Shown here piece after piece: positions 56,707-64,000 of a stretch of 64,000 nucleotides of DNA. Numbering within the stretch: position 1 is the first letter of the stretch; each line of letters begins with the position of its first letter. Under the pieces are notes generated by a model. The model was not told where the DNA came from, did not search any database, and was given only the letters and a program-made list of their open reading frames with translations. This DNA is from Saccharomonospora glauca K62 (GTDB taxonomy: Bacteria > Actinomycetota > Actinomycetes > Mycobacteriales > Pseudonocardiaceae): positions 3,528,524-3,592,523 of the forward strand of contig NZ_CM001484.1 of the NCBI RefSeq assembly GCF_000243395.2, written 5' to 3'. The translations under genes and the position numbers were made by a program.

Positions 56707-56858
56707 GTCACCGTGGTCGGCGAGCAACAGCAACGTGATCACTCGCGGCAAAGTCCGTGTTGCCACTCGGCGACAGGAACGGTCCGTTCACCGCAGCACT
56801 TTTTCGGTGTCTGCGCGACGAATGGGCAAAGTCGCAGGTCAGACACGTCGCTAAGCCG

Positions 56859-56874
56859 GGTGAGCTGACTCACC
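56859..56874. promoter_or_regulatory. CRP-type site upstream of whiB1
   Basis: GGTGAGCTGACTCACC contains GTGA-N6-TCAC with a perfect inverted repeat, the CRP/FNR-family consensus. It lies about 120 nt before the whiB1 start. Mycobacterial whiB1 is known to be controlled by the cAMP receptor protein, so conservation here is likely. Confidence 0.72.
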
Positions 56875-56994
56875 GATCGTCGCGAAACACTTGTCGAACC
56901 CGAGGGTTCGTGAAACCATTCACAAGCACCCCAAAAACGACCGCCATGACGACTGTGGCGCGGAGCACCGCGCCCGAATAAGGAGCTCAAAGAA

Positions 56995-57249
56995 ATGGAC
57001 TGGCGCCACCGCGCGGCCTGCCGAGACGAGGACCCCGAGCTGTTCTTCCCCGTGGGCACCAGCGGTCCCGCTCTGTCTCAGATCGCTGCGGCCAAGGCTG
57101 TATGCCACCGCTGCACCGTCGCTTCCGACTGCCTGGCCTGGGCTCTGGCCAGCGGCCAGGACGCCGGCGTCTGGGGCGGTATGAGCGAGGACGAGCGGCG
57201 TGCGCTCAAGCGTCGTCGCGCACAGATCGGCACGCGTAGCAGCTTCTGA
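56995..57249 (+). CDS. whiB1: WhiB1, Fe-S nitric-oxide-responsive transcription factor
   Basis: The 84-residue protein keeps all four cluster cysteines C9, C37, C40 and C46 and the GVWGGMSEDERRALKRR turn and basic C-terminus. These match mycobacterial WhiB1 closely. It binds a [4Fe-4S] cluster, contacts the primary sigma factor and reacts with nitric oxide. An AAGGAGCTCAAAGAA ribosome-binding site precedes the ATG. A CRP-type site lies upstream. The convergent neighbour is pdtaS, as in mycobacteria. Confidence 0.96.
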   Translation: MDWRHRAACRDEDPELFFPVGTSGPALSQIAAAKAVCHRCTVASDCLAWALASGQDAGVWGGMSEDERRALKRRRAQIGTRSSF

Positions 57250-57265
57250 GCGGAGAACCGCGTTT

Positions 57266-57294
57266 CCTTTTTGCCCGCGATAACGGCAAAAAGG
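57266..57294. repeat. Inverted repeat after whiB1
   Basis: CCTTTTTGCC and GGCAAAAAGG form a perfect 10-bp inverted repeat around 9 nt. It directly abuts the terminator at 57295. Confidence 0.7.
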
Positions 57295-57333
57295 TTTGAA
57301 GGCCGGCACCCGTTTCTGGTGCCGGCCTTCAAA
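57295..57333. terminator. Bidirectional terminator between whiB1 and pdtaS
   Basis: TTTGAAGGCCGGCACC (57295-57310) pairs perfectly with GGTGCCGGCCTTCAAA (57318-57333), 16 bp with a 7-nt loop. A/T-ends on both sides suit both directions. Confidence 0.85.
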
Positions 57334-57442
57334 CGCGTCATATGCCGGTTGTCTCGGCAACAGTTTGTGTCGCATCTCTCGATCGCCGTGAGTGCGATGA
57401 CCGAAGCCGGAACAAAAGTGACTCGGAAGCGACTCGGAGCCG

Positions 57443-58975
57443 TCAGGACCGCCGGCTGAGCGGAATTCGTACCGCCGCCTCGGTGCCCGTCGCTTTCGCA
57501 CCTTCGGAATCCGACGCCCCTTCCGTCTCGGCGTCGTCCTTCCTCGCCCCTCGTAGCGACAGCGAGCCGCGCAACTCCGACTCCACGAGCGTGCGGGCGA
57601 TCTGAAGCCCGAGACCGTTGGCCCGTTCGAGGGAAAATCCCGGCGGCAACCCCTTGCCGTCGTCCCGGACCAGCACGTCCAACCACCGCGCGGAACGCTC
57701 GACCACAATGTCGACCCGGCCGTGCCGGCCGCCGGAGAAGGCGTGTCCCACGGCGTTCTGGACGAGCTCGGCGACCACCATCACGAGCGGCGTGGCGATC
57801 TCGGCGGCCACCACGCCGAACGAGCCCGTCCGCGTCAACCGCACCTGCGACTCGGCGGTGGCCACCTCTCCCACCATCGGCAACACCTTGTCGAAGAGGC
57901 TGTCCAGGTCGACACGCTCGTCCACCGACATCGACAGGGCCTCGTGCACCATCGCGATGGACGACACCCGGCGGACCGACTCGGTGAGTGCCTGCTTCGC
58001 CTCCTCCGAGTGCGTGCGCCTCGACTGCAGCCGCAGCAGCGCGGCGACGGTCTGAAGATTGTTCTTCACCCGATGGTGGATTTCCCGGATGGTGGCGTCC
58101 TTCGACAACAACGCCCGGTCACGCCGTTTGACCTCGGTCACATCCCGCACGAGCACGAGCGCACCGGCCGCCCGACCGGCCGGACGCAACGGGAGTGCCC
58201 GGAAGAGCACCACCGCGCCGCGCCGGGACTCCACCTCCGTACGCGTACCGGGCTTGCCGTTGATCGCGTCGAGGATGCGGTGGGCGACCTCGGTGGCGTC
58301 GAACGGGTCCCGCACCAGGGAGCGGGTCAGCGGAACGAGCCGGGTGCCGATCAGATCGGACTCGTACCCCATGCGGTGGTAGGCGGACTGGCCGTTCGGG
58401 CTGGCGAACACCACCGTGCCGCTCTGGTCGACGCGCACCAGACCGTCGCCGACACGCGGGCTGGTGTGGACGTCGTTGCCTCCCTCGGGGCTCGGGAACG
58501 TCCCGTCGGCGATCATCTGACAGAGGTCGGCCGCGCTGCCGAGATAGGCGATCTCCAGCGGACTCGGCACCCTCGGCGTCGCCAGGTTCGTCTCCCTGGA
58601 CAACACCGCGATGACGGAGTCGCCCAGCTTGACCGGGATGGCCTCCCTGCGCATCGGGAGGTCGCGATACCAGTGGGGCTCCTCCTCGCGGCAGATACGG
58701 CCCTCCCGCATGGCCCTGGCGAGCTGCGGATGGTCCTCGGTGGTGAACCGGGTGCCGACGACGTCCTCGGGGTGCGCGGTCGGCGCCGTGGTGGGGCGTA
58801 CCTGGGAGACGCACACGAACTCGTCCGCGCCTTCCTCGACGGGCACCCACATCAGGAAGTCGGCGAACGACAGGTCGGCGAGCAGCTGCCACTCGGCTAC
58901 CACGAGTTGCAGGTGATCGACGGACTCGCCGGGGAGCCCCGTGTGGTCGGCGAGCAGCTCAGCAAGCGTGGACAT
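57443..58975 (-). CDS. pdtaS: Sensor histidine kinase PdtaS
   Basis: The 510-residue soluble kinase has an N-terminal GAF-like domain (about 1-150), a PAS domain (about 185-290) and an HWE/HisKA_2 dimerisation segment with EIHHRVKNNLQTVAALLRLQ, the phosphorylated histidine being the second H. The ATPase domain has VVAELVQNAVGHAF and VRDDGKGLPPGF. It pairs with an ANTAR response regulator, PdtaR, not found in this window. The ATG at 58975 was set by homology; the longer frame adds an unrelated leader. No membrane segments are seen. Confidence 0.94.
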   Translation of the reverse strand: MSTLAELLADHTGLPGESVDHLQLVVAEWQLLADLSFADFLMWVPVEEGADEFVCVSQVRPTTAPTAHPEDVVGTRFTTEDHPQLARAMREGRICREEEPHWYRDLPMRREAIPVKLGDSVIAVLSRETNLATPRVPSPLEIAYLGSAADLCQMIADGTFPSPEGGNDVHTSPRVGDGLVRVDQSGTVVFASPNGQSAYHRMGYESDLIGTRLVPLTRSLVRDPFDATEVAHRILDAINGKPGTRTEVESRRGAVVLFRALPLRPAGRAAGALVLVRDVTEVKRRDRALLSKDATIREIHHRVKNNLQTVAALLRLQSRRTHSEEAKQALTESVRRVSSIAMVHEALSMSVDERVDLDSLFDKVLPMVGEVATAESQVRLTRTGSFGVVAAEIATPLVMVVAELVQNAVGHAFSGGRHGRVDIVVERSARWLDVLVRDDGKGLPPGFSLERANGLGLQIARTLVESELRGSLSLRGARKDDAETEGASDSEGAKATGTEAAVRIPLSRRS

Positions 58976-59069
58976 GCCTCTCCCGGATCGACGTCGGCGA
59001 AGGGGGCTCACAACACCGAAGCGCCCCTCATGACACACTAAACGCGACGTCTTCAGGCAAGGAGTGAGA

Positions 59070-59144
59070 ATGTCGAAGCGAGCCCGCAAGCGGCGCGACC
59101 GCAAGAAGAACAGCGCCAACCACGGCAAGAAGCCGAACTCCTGA
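59070..59144 (+). CDS. 50S ribosomal protein bL37 (24 aa)
   Basis: This tiny gene encodes MSKRARKRRDRKKNSANHGK followed by KPNS. The very basic chain closely resembles the actinobacterial ribosomal protein bL37, found in mycobacterial 50S structures (mycobacterial form MAKRGRKKRDRK then SKANHGKRPNA). A GGAGTGAGA ribosome-binding site sits at the right distance, and the codons are high-GC at third positions. It lies between pdtaS and ybaK, near the sigH-whiB1 locus. Confidence 0.88.
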   Translation: MSKRARKRRDRKKNSANHGKKPNS

Positions 59145-59215
59145 CGAGTGCGTGCCGCCCGGCGCGAGGCCACGAGAGCACGAGGCTCACGGCTCCGGCG
59201 CCGGGCGTGCGGGTG

Positions 59216-59692
59216 TCATCCCGCGATGGGAGCCACGGTCGCGGCCGTGAGGGCCACCAGGTCGTCGGGCGCGAGTTCGATCTCCAGCCCCCGGCGTCCT
59301 CCCGAACAGAACACCGTGTCGAACCGCCGTACGGAGACATCCACCACCACGGGAAGGCGAGTACGCTGCCCCAGCGGCGAGATCCCACCCACCACGTAAC
59401 CGGTCGCTCGCTGAGCGGCCCCGGCATCGGCCATCCTGGCCTTCTTCCCGCCCACCGCGGCGGCGAGCGCCTTGAGGTTGAGCTGGCCGGTGACGGGAAC
59501 CACACCCACCGTCAACTTGCCGTCGACCTCGGCCACCAACGTTTTGAAGACTCGTTCTTCGGCAACTCCCAAAGCGGCCGCTGCCTCCGCGCCGTACGAG
59601 GCCTCCCTCGAGTCGTGCTCGTACGTATGGAGAGTGTGCGCGACCTTGCGCTTGGTCAACAAAGCGGTCGCGGGTGTTCCCTTTCCAGCCAC
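59216..59692 (-). CDS. ybaK: Cys-tRNA(Pro)/Cys-tRNA(Cys) deacylase YbaK
   Basis: The 158-residue trans-editing protein clears mischarged tRNA. It opens [22 protein letters not shown] and has [21 protein letters not shown] and [20 protein letters not shown], the typical GGISP region. The GTG at 59692 lies 8 nt after a TACGAT -10 box on the minus strand, which supports a leaderless start; the longer frame to 59755 is rejected. The sigH promoter lies back to back with it. Confidence 0.9.
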   Translation of the reverse strand: MAGKGTPATALLTKRKVAHTLHTYEHDSREASYGAEAAAALGVAEERVFKTLVAEVDGKLTVGVVPVTGQLNLKALAAAVGGKKARMADAGAAQRATGYVVGGISPLGQRTRLPVVVDVSVRRFDTVFCSGGRRGLEIELAPDDLVALTAATVAPIAG

Positions 59693-59709
59693 AGCGCTGG
59701 ATCGTAGTC

Positions 59710-59736
59710 GGGAATAACCCATGCCGAACGAGCGTT
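59710..59736 (+). promoter_or_regulatory. SigH/SigR-type promoter of sigH
   Basis: GGGAAT (59710-59715) and CGTT (59733-59736) are separated by 17 bp, the disulfide-stress ECF consensus. It implies that SigH activates its own gene, as known in mycobacteria and Streptomyces. Confidence 0.82.
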
Positions 59737-59880
59737 GTACGGCACGTGCCGACAACGCTGACCACGCCGCTTACCACTTCATCGAACCGTCCCAGGGTCA
59801 TCACCAAGAGGCTGGACGACGCCCGGCCGGTTCGCCACACCACGCGCCGCGCTGTCGGCGCCAATCGGGAAGGGAACGGT

Positions 59881-60531
59881 TTGCCGAGCACCCAGAGCCC
59901 TGTCGACATTCCGATGTCGACCACGGAGCCAGCTACGGACACCGCACGAGAACTGGCCGACCGGTTCGAACGCGAGGCCATGCCGCTGGTCGACCAGCTC
60001 TACTCCGCGGCGATGCGTATGACGCGGAACCCGGCCGACGCCGAGGACCTCGTCCAGGAGACCTACCTCAAGGCGTACGCCGCCTTCGCGTCGTTCAAGC
60101 AGGGCACGAATCTCAAGGCGTGGATGTACCGCATCCTCACGAACACCTACATCAACGGCTACCGGAAGCGGCAGCGGCAGCCGTTGCAGCAGCCCACTGA
60201 GGAGATCACCGACTGGCAGCTCGCGCAGGCGGAGAGCCACACCTCCACGGGCCTGCGGTCGGCGGAGGTCGAGGCGATGGACAAGCTGCCCGACACCGAC
60301 GTGAAGGCCGCCTTGCAGCAGCTTCCGGAGGATTTCCGGCTCGCCGTGTACCTTGCCGACGTCGAGGGCTTCGCGTACAAAGAGATCGCCGAAATCATGA
60401 ACACCCCCATCGGCACGGTGATGTCGCGTCTGCACCGTGGCCGTAGCCAGCTACGGAAGCTACTTGCCGACGTCGCCAGGGAACGGGGTTTCATCCGCTC
60501 CGGGCAACAGCGGGAGGTGGCGCGTCGATGA
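59881..60531 (+). CDS. sigH: ECF RNA polymerase sigma factor SigH (SigR)
   Basis: The protein is the heat and thiol-oxidative stress sigma factor. Region 2 reads [27 protein letters not shown], and region 4 has [30 protein letters not shown]. It matches mycobacterial SigH along its length, including [25 protein letters not shown]. The TTG at 59881 has GGGAAGGGAACGG upstream and was chosen; the ATG at 59914 is the alternative. The stop overlaps rshA (ATGA). A SigH-type promoter lies at 59710-59736. Confidence 0.94.
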   Translation: MPSTQSPVDIPMSTTEPATDTARELADRFEREAMPLVDQLYSAAMRMTRNPADAEDLVQETYLKAYAAFASFKQGTNLKAWMYRILTNTYINGYRKRQRQPLQQPTEEITDWQLAQAESHTSTGLRSAEVEAMDKLPDTDVKAALQQLPEDFRLAVYLADVEGFAYKEIAEIMNTPIGTVMSRLHRGRSQLRKLLADVARERGFIRSGQQREVARR

Positions 60532-60866
60532 CCATCCGCGACGAATCGCAGGACCGTGACCAGGTCAGCTGCGAAGACGCCTTGGCGGAAATCTACATGT
60601 TGCTCGACAAGGAGTGCACCCCCGAGCGCGACGCGCAGCTACGGCAGCACATCGAGGACTGCCCTCCCTGCTTCGAGGAGTACGGCATCGACGAGCAGAT
60701 CAAGCAGTTGCTCGCTCGCAAGTGCGGTGGCGACCACGCTCCCGCCGAACTCAAGAACAGGCTCAAGGCGTCGATCCGCAACACGGTCGCCCAGCGGTAC
60801 GGCTGGACGATGGCCGAGACCGAGCTGCGGATCGAGAAGACGACCGAACCCCCGACGACCGCGTAG
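60528..60866 (+). CDS. rshA: Zinc-binding anti-sigma factor RshA/RsrA
   Basis: The 112-residue anti-sigma protein keeps the zinc ligands C15, H41, C45 and C48 ([10 protein letters not shown]), with the RsrA spacing. Oxidation of the cysteines releases SigH. It starts in an ATGA overlap with sigH, so the two are made together. The C-terminal tail is longer than in RsrA, with no known function. Confidence 0.94.
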   Translation: MTIRDESQDRDQVSCEDALAEIYMLLDKECTPERDAQLRQHIEDCPPCFEEYGIDEQIKQLLARKCGGDHAPAELKNRLKASIRNTVAQRYGWTMAETELRIEKTTEPPTTA

Positions 60867-60875
60867 ACCGCTCGG

Positions 60876-61490
60876 TCACGACACCAACGGCCGCAGCACG
60901 CGCGTGAGCCACTCCGAGACGGCCCGCGACACGGCGTCGAGGTCGGCCCGGAGGCTGTGATCTCCCGGAACGGTGACGATCTCGTGGTGCGGTCCGGGCC
61001 CGGGCCTGCCGAAAGGGTCGCGTTCCCCCTGCACCACCAACGTCGGTACCGGCACGGCGTCCAACTCGTGCTGACGACTTTTCTCGGGCCTGCCCGGCGG
61101 GTGCTCCGGGAACGCCAGACACAACACGGCCTCGGCGCCTCCGGCCTCCGCGGTACGACACGCCACCCTCGCGCCCGCCGACCGACCGCCGAACACGAGC
61201 GGCAATTCGTCGAACGTCGTGGCCGCGAGATGCTCCGCCACGGCGAGCCATGCCGCGTCCAACTGCTTCGCCGGCGCGGGAGCCCGCCGACCGGCGACCC
61301 GGTAGGGCTGTTCCACCAACGCGACATGCACGTCGGCGGCACGGGCCGCCCTCGCCACCGCGACGAGGTCGGGCGCGTCGATGCCTCCTCCGGCTCCGTG
61401 CCCGAGCAGCAACGCCGCCACACCCTCGTCCGCGGAATGCAGTGACACCCTGGCGGGCCCGTGAGGAGTCTCGATCTCGGTGGTGGTCAT
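60876..61490 (-). CDS. Alpha/beta-hydrolase family protein (KANL3/Tex30-like)
   Basis: The 204-residue hydrolase has LLLGHGAGGGIDAPDL (oxyanion loop), the nucleophile elbow LVFGGRSAGARVACRTA, and a C-terminal VTVPGDHSLRAD with the catalytic histidine. No signal peptide is present. It is coupled by an ATGA overlap to the SRAP-domain gene upstream. The substrate is unknown. Confidence 0.85.
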   Translation of the reverse strand: MTTTEIETPHGPARVSLHSADEGVAALLLGHGAGGGIDAPDLVAVARAARAADVHVALVEQPYRVAGRRAPAPAKQLDAAWLAVAEHLAATTFDELPLVFGGRSAGARVACRTAEAGGAEAVLCLAFPEHPPGRPEKSRQHELDAVPVPTLVVQGERDPFGRPGPGPHHEIVTVPGDHSLRADLDAVSRAVSEWLTRVLRPLVS

Positions 61491-62281
61491 CGCGGATTCG
61501 GCAGGTCGAAGAGGGCGGCGTCGAGGTCGGTGGGTTCGGGGGCGGCCCGCTCGATGAGCTCCGGACCGTTGTTGCGCACGTTGTTGACCCTGGTGGAGAC
61601 CGGACGCAGTTCCAGCTCGTCGACCCAGTCGCGGTCGGGCGGCGCGAGCAGGTCGGTGGCGTCGGTACGGCCGGGATCGAGCCAGTCGGCCCAGCGGGAT
61701 CTCGGCAGCACGAGCGGCATCCGGGGGTGGATGTCGGCAAGCTGTCCGACGGCCTCGGTGGTGATCACCGAGAACGTGATGAGCGGCAGCTCGTCCGGAT
61801 CGGCCTTCGGATCGCGCCACGTCTCCCACAGCCCGGCGAAAGCCAGCGAGGAAGAGTCCCTCGTCGTCATGTAGTACGGCTCCTTGGACGCCTTGCGCCC
61901 GGAGCCGCCGTCGGTGGCCTTCCACTCGAACCAACCGTCGGCGGGCACGAGGCAGCGTCGGCGGGCCAACGCCTTGCGAAACGCCGGCTTCTCCTTCGCC
62001 GTCTCCGCCCGAGTGTTGATCATGCGGTTGCCCACGGAGGGGTCCTTCACCCAGAACGGCACCAGTCCCCAGCGCATCACCCGGAGACTGCGGACGGCGG
62101 GCTCATCCTCCAGCACCGTGCCGTCGGCGTCCCTCGGGTACCGCTCGACGACGGTGGGCACGTGCTTGGTCGGGGCGACGTTGTAGTCGGCGCGGCCCAC
62201 CTTGCCCTCGGTGCCGTCCACCGCGTCGAACTCCCGCATCAGGGCGGTGGGGTCCTTGGTGGCGGCGTAACGGCCACACAT
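61487..62281 (-). CDS. SRAP-domain (YedK/HMCES-like) abasic-site DNA-protein crosslink protein
   Basis: The 264-residue protein begins MCGRYAATKD, so Cys2, which crosslinks abasic sites in ssDNA, is exposed after methionine removal. Catalytic landmarks NTRAETAKEKPAF, WFEWKA and ADIHPRMPLVL are present. It shields abasic sites from cleavage in damaged DNA. Its stop overlaps the hydrolase start. It is divergent from rsgA. Confidence 0.93.
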   Translation of the reverse strand: MCGRYAATKDPTALMREFDAVDGTEGKVGRADYNVAPTKHVPTVVERYPRDADGTVLEDEPAVRSLRVMRWGLVPFWVKDPSVGNRMINTRAETAKEKPAFRKALARRRCLVPADGWFEWKATDGGSGRKASKEPYYMTTRDSSSLAFAGLWETWRDPKADPDELPLITFSVITTEAVGQLADIHPRMPLVLPRSRWADWLDPGRTDATDLLAPPDRDWVDELELRPVSTRVNNVRNNGPELIERAAPEPTDLDAALFDLPNPR

Positions 62282-62379
62282 CGGTATCGGCCTCCCTCAC
62301 TGTTGCCGGTGCCCGAACGCCATCGTGGCACGGTTGCTCGGTCGTGGCGAACGCCGTGGGGGATCATGGTGAACGGTAA

Positions 62380-63441
62380 GTGGCGGTAACCGACGACCGG
62401 ACGAGGCAGACGACACGGAAAGTGGGTGGCGACGGCTTGGCCCGACGCGATTGGCGCAGTCTCGACGAAAGCGATGTCCGAGTGCGGCCCGGAAAGGGCT
62501 CGCGGCCACGCACCAAACGTCGCCCCGCGCACGCCGACGCCGTGCCAGCCATGGTCGTGGCCGTCGACCGGGGACGGTGGCGGTGCGCGATCGAGGACGA
62601 CCCCGATCGGATCGTCACCGCCATGCGGGCCAGGGAGCTCGGCCGCACCCCCATCGTCGTCGGCGACCGGGTGCGTCTGGTCGGTGACGTCAGCGGCAAG
62701 CCGGACACGCTCGCGAGGATCGTGCGGGTCGCGGACCGCGACAGCGTGTTGCGTCGCACGGCCGACGACACCGACCCCTACGAGCGGGTGGTGGTGGCCA
62801 ACGCCGAACAACTGTTGATCGTCACGTCGCTGGCCGATCCGCCCCCGCGGACCGGGTTCATCGACCGCTGCCTCGTCGCCTGTTACACGGGCGGCCTGGA
62901 GCCGGTGCTGTGTCTGACCAAGGCCGACCTCGCCGCCCCCGACGAGCTGCTCGCCTCCTACGCCGACCTGAAGGTCCCGTTCGTGGTGACCCGCCGCGAC
63001 CGGGACGTCTCCGAACTGGTCGAATTGCTGCACAACCGGGTCTCGGCGCTGGTGGGTCACTCGGGAGTCGGCAAGTCCACGCTCGTCAACCGGGTCGTGC
63101 CCGAGGCCCGGCTCGCCACGGGGGAGGTCAGCGCGATCGGCAAGGGCAGGCACACGTCCGTCAGCGCGGTCGCTCTCCCGCTACCCGGCGGGGGATGGGT
63201 CATCGACACCCCCGGCGTGCGGTCGTTCGGTCTCGCGCACGTGACGCCCGACGAGGTGGTGGAGGCGTTTCCCGAGTTCGCCGAGGCCGCGGAGGAGTGT
63301 CCGCCGAACTGCGGCCATCTCGGGGCGCCGGAGGACCCCGGCTGCGTGCTCGACGACGTCGTGGCCTCGGGCAACGCGCGCGCGTCACGGCTGTCGTCGC
63401 TGCGCAGGCTCCTGGCCTCCCGCACGGGAGTGGAACTCTGA
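62380..63441 (+). CDS. rsgA: Ribosome small-subunit-dependent GTPase RsgA
   Basis: The 353-residue protein is a circularly permuted GTPase. The order is G4 (LTKADLA), G1 (GHSGVGKSTLVN) and G3 (DTPGVRSF), with a zinc-knuckle-type C-terminus CPPNCGH...C. It tests 30S maturation. The GTG at 62380 lies after a weak ribosome-binding region. In mycobacteria aroA stands between the SRAP gene and rsgA; here the two are adjacent. Confidence 0.93.
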   Translation: MAVTDDRTRQTTRKVGGDGLARRDWRSLDESDVRVRPGKGSRPRTKRRPAHADAVPAMVVAVDRGRWRCAIEDDPDRIVTAMRARELGRTPIVVGDRVRLVGDVSGKPDTLARIVRVADRDSVLRRTADDTDPYERVVVANAEQLLIVTSLADPPPRTGFIDRCLVACYTGGLEPVLCLTKADLAAPDELLASYADLKVPFVVTRRDRDVSELVELLHNRVSALVGHSGVGKSTLVNRVVPEARLATGEVSAIGKGRHTSVSAVALPLPGGGWVIDTPGVRSFGLAHVTPDEVVEAFPEFAEAAEECPPNCGHLGAPEDPGCVLDDVVASGNARASRLSSLRRLLASRTGVEL

Positions 63442-63485
63442 GACCCCCGTCACCCCCTCTGTGAGGGCCGACAAAAACACCAAGT

Positions 63486-63511
63486 GGAACCGATCCGAGG
63501 TTTGCGGCGTC
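63486..63511 (+). promoter_or_regulatory. Candidate ECF-type promoter of the lipoprotein gene
   Basis: GGAAC (63486-63490) and CGTC (63508-63511) are 17 bp apart, the ECF sigma-factor pattern. The start codon is about 39 nt downstream. Confidence 0.55.
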
Positions 63512-63549
63512 TGAGGGGTTGACGAAGGGATTTCGGCAGGAGGGGTCTC

Positions 63550-64000
63550 CTGCGCAAGCTTGCTCTCGGCGCCAGCGGGATGGCGCTGGTCTTGGCGCTC
63601 ACAGCCTGTGGGAGCGACTCGAACGACGGTGACACCGGGGGTCAGACCAACGGCTTCCCGGTCGCAGGGGAACAGAACAGCGGGTCCTTCGGAAACCTGC
63701 AACAGCTCGTCGCGGCCACCGGTGACAAGGTCGAGTCGATTCAATCCGTCAAGACCCATGCCGAGACGACGATCCTCGGCATGACCACGACGTCGGACGG
63801 CCAGCTCAAGTTCGACGGCGAGCAGACGGCCATGAGCATGGTCATGCAGGTGGGCGGCCAGCAGCTGGAGATGCGCCTGGTCGACGGGGTCATGTATGTG
63901 AAGAACCCGATGACCGGCGAGCCCGGCAAGCCGTGGCAGAAGAGGGACGTGAGCGACCAGCTCGCCGAGGTGGGGCAGGCCGGGAACATGGCCGAGCAGT
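63550..64000 (+). CDS. Lipoprotein with probable CTG start (3' truncated by the window)
   Basis: Reading from CTG at 63550 gives MRKLALGASGMALVLALTAC, a model lipoprotein signal peptide with lipobox LTAC. AGGAGG lies 6 nt upstream. The next in-frame codon of normal type is ATG at 63571, which would cut off the positively charged start. The mature part (VKTHAETTILGMTTTSDGQL, MSMVMQVGGQQLEMRLVDG) resembles the LppX/LprAFG-type lipoprotein fold, which is only a tentative match. The gene runs off the window end. Confidence 0.82.
   Translation, partial: MRKLALGASGMALVLALTACGSDSNDGDTGGQTNGFPVAGEQNSGSFGNLQQLVAATGDKVESIQSVKTHAETTILGMTTTSDGQLKFDGEQTAMSMVMQVGGQQLEMRLVDGVMYVKNPMTGEPGKPWQKRDVSDQLAEVGQAGNMAEQ

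Overview
The window is a 64 kb piece of a high-GC actinobacterial chromosome. Kgd, WhiB1, PdtaS, a SigH/RshA pair, the actinobacterial ribosomal protein bL37 and a FadE24/FadE23-like pair all occur here. Protein similarity and gene order recall the mycobacterial whiB1-sigH region, but the style (long intergenic repeats, CE1758/CE1759-type flavin pair) fits a Pseudonocardiaceae member such as a Saccharomonospora or Amycolatopsis relative. That family assignment is inference. No rRNA, tRNA, insertion sequence, prophage or CRISPR array was seen.

Layout. 1-8.9 kb: 3' end of a TPP enzyme, then beta-oxidation genes (fadA-fadB), a double-headed TetR regulator and two acyl-CoA dehydrogenases. 9.5-10.9 kb: a two-gene unit resembling type VII secretion substrates. 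11.3-17.0 kb: a complete seven-gene Mrp (mnhA-G) cation/proton antiporter operon joined mostly by 4-base overlaps. 17.1-25.0 kb: a membrane protein, a sodium:solute symporter with a 43-residue small subunit, a PhyH-type dioxygenase, an oxidoreductase, a cysteine desulfurase, and a flavin monooxygenase/FMN reductase pair. 25.2-31.6 kb: a leucine-catabolism-type operon (acyl-CoA dehydrogenase and both methylcrotonyl-CoA carboxylase subunits), a secreted SGNH esterase and a TetR regulator. 31.7-39.5 kb: a hypothetical gene, an oxidoreductase broken by an in-frame stop, an ABC transporter pair and a fused ABC exporter. 39.8-43.5 kb: kgd. 43.6-47.4 kb: a CsoR copper operon. 47.7-56.7 kb: a subtilase, a branched-polyamine-synthase homologue, malic enzyme, sugar epimerase, phosphatase, SSAT-like acetyltransferase and a lipid kinase. 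57-64 kb: whiB1, pdtaS, bL37, ybaK, sigH-rshA, a hydrolase/SRAP pair, rsgA and a partial lipoprotein with a CTG start.

The most unusual element is a family of intergenic arrays built from 21-bp units around a GTGTCCGCA core. It occurs as inverted arms at 1282-1468, 21792-21925 and 25057-25169, and as a one-armed copy at 11063-11146, with a possible solo unit at 8985-9004. The innermost unit of each arm is usually a distinct TTCGCACTT variant around an 8-nt centre. The spacing (two helical turns), the variable spacers and the frame breaks argue for a DNA- or RNA-level element rather than a protein.

Regulation is unusually readable. GTTAR-N6-YTAAC operators lie at the carboxylase operon, at the neighbouring TetR gene (over its own -35 box) and, more weakly, at fadA. 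A CsoR-type palindrome precedes csoR, a GTGA-N6-TCAC site precedes whiB1, and a GGGAAT-N17-CGTT promoter precedes sigH. Many genes have a TANNNT box only 6-12 nt before the start codon, which suggests leaderless or near-leaderless transcripts.
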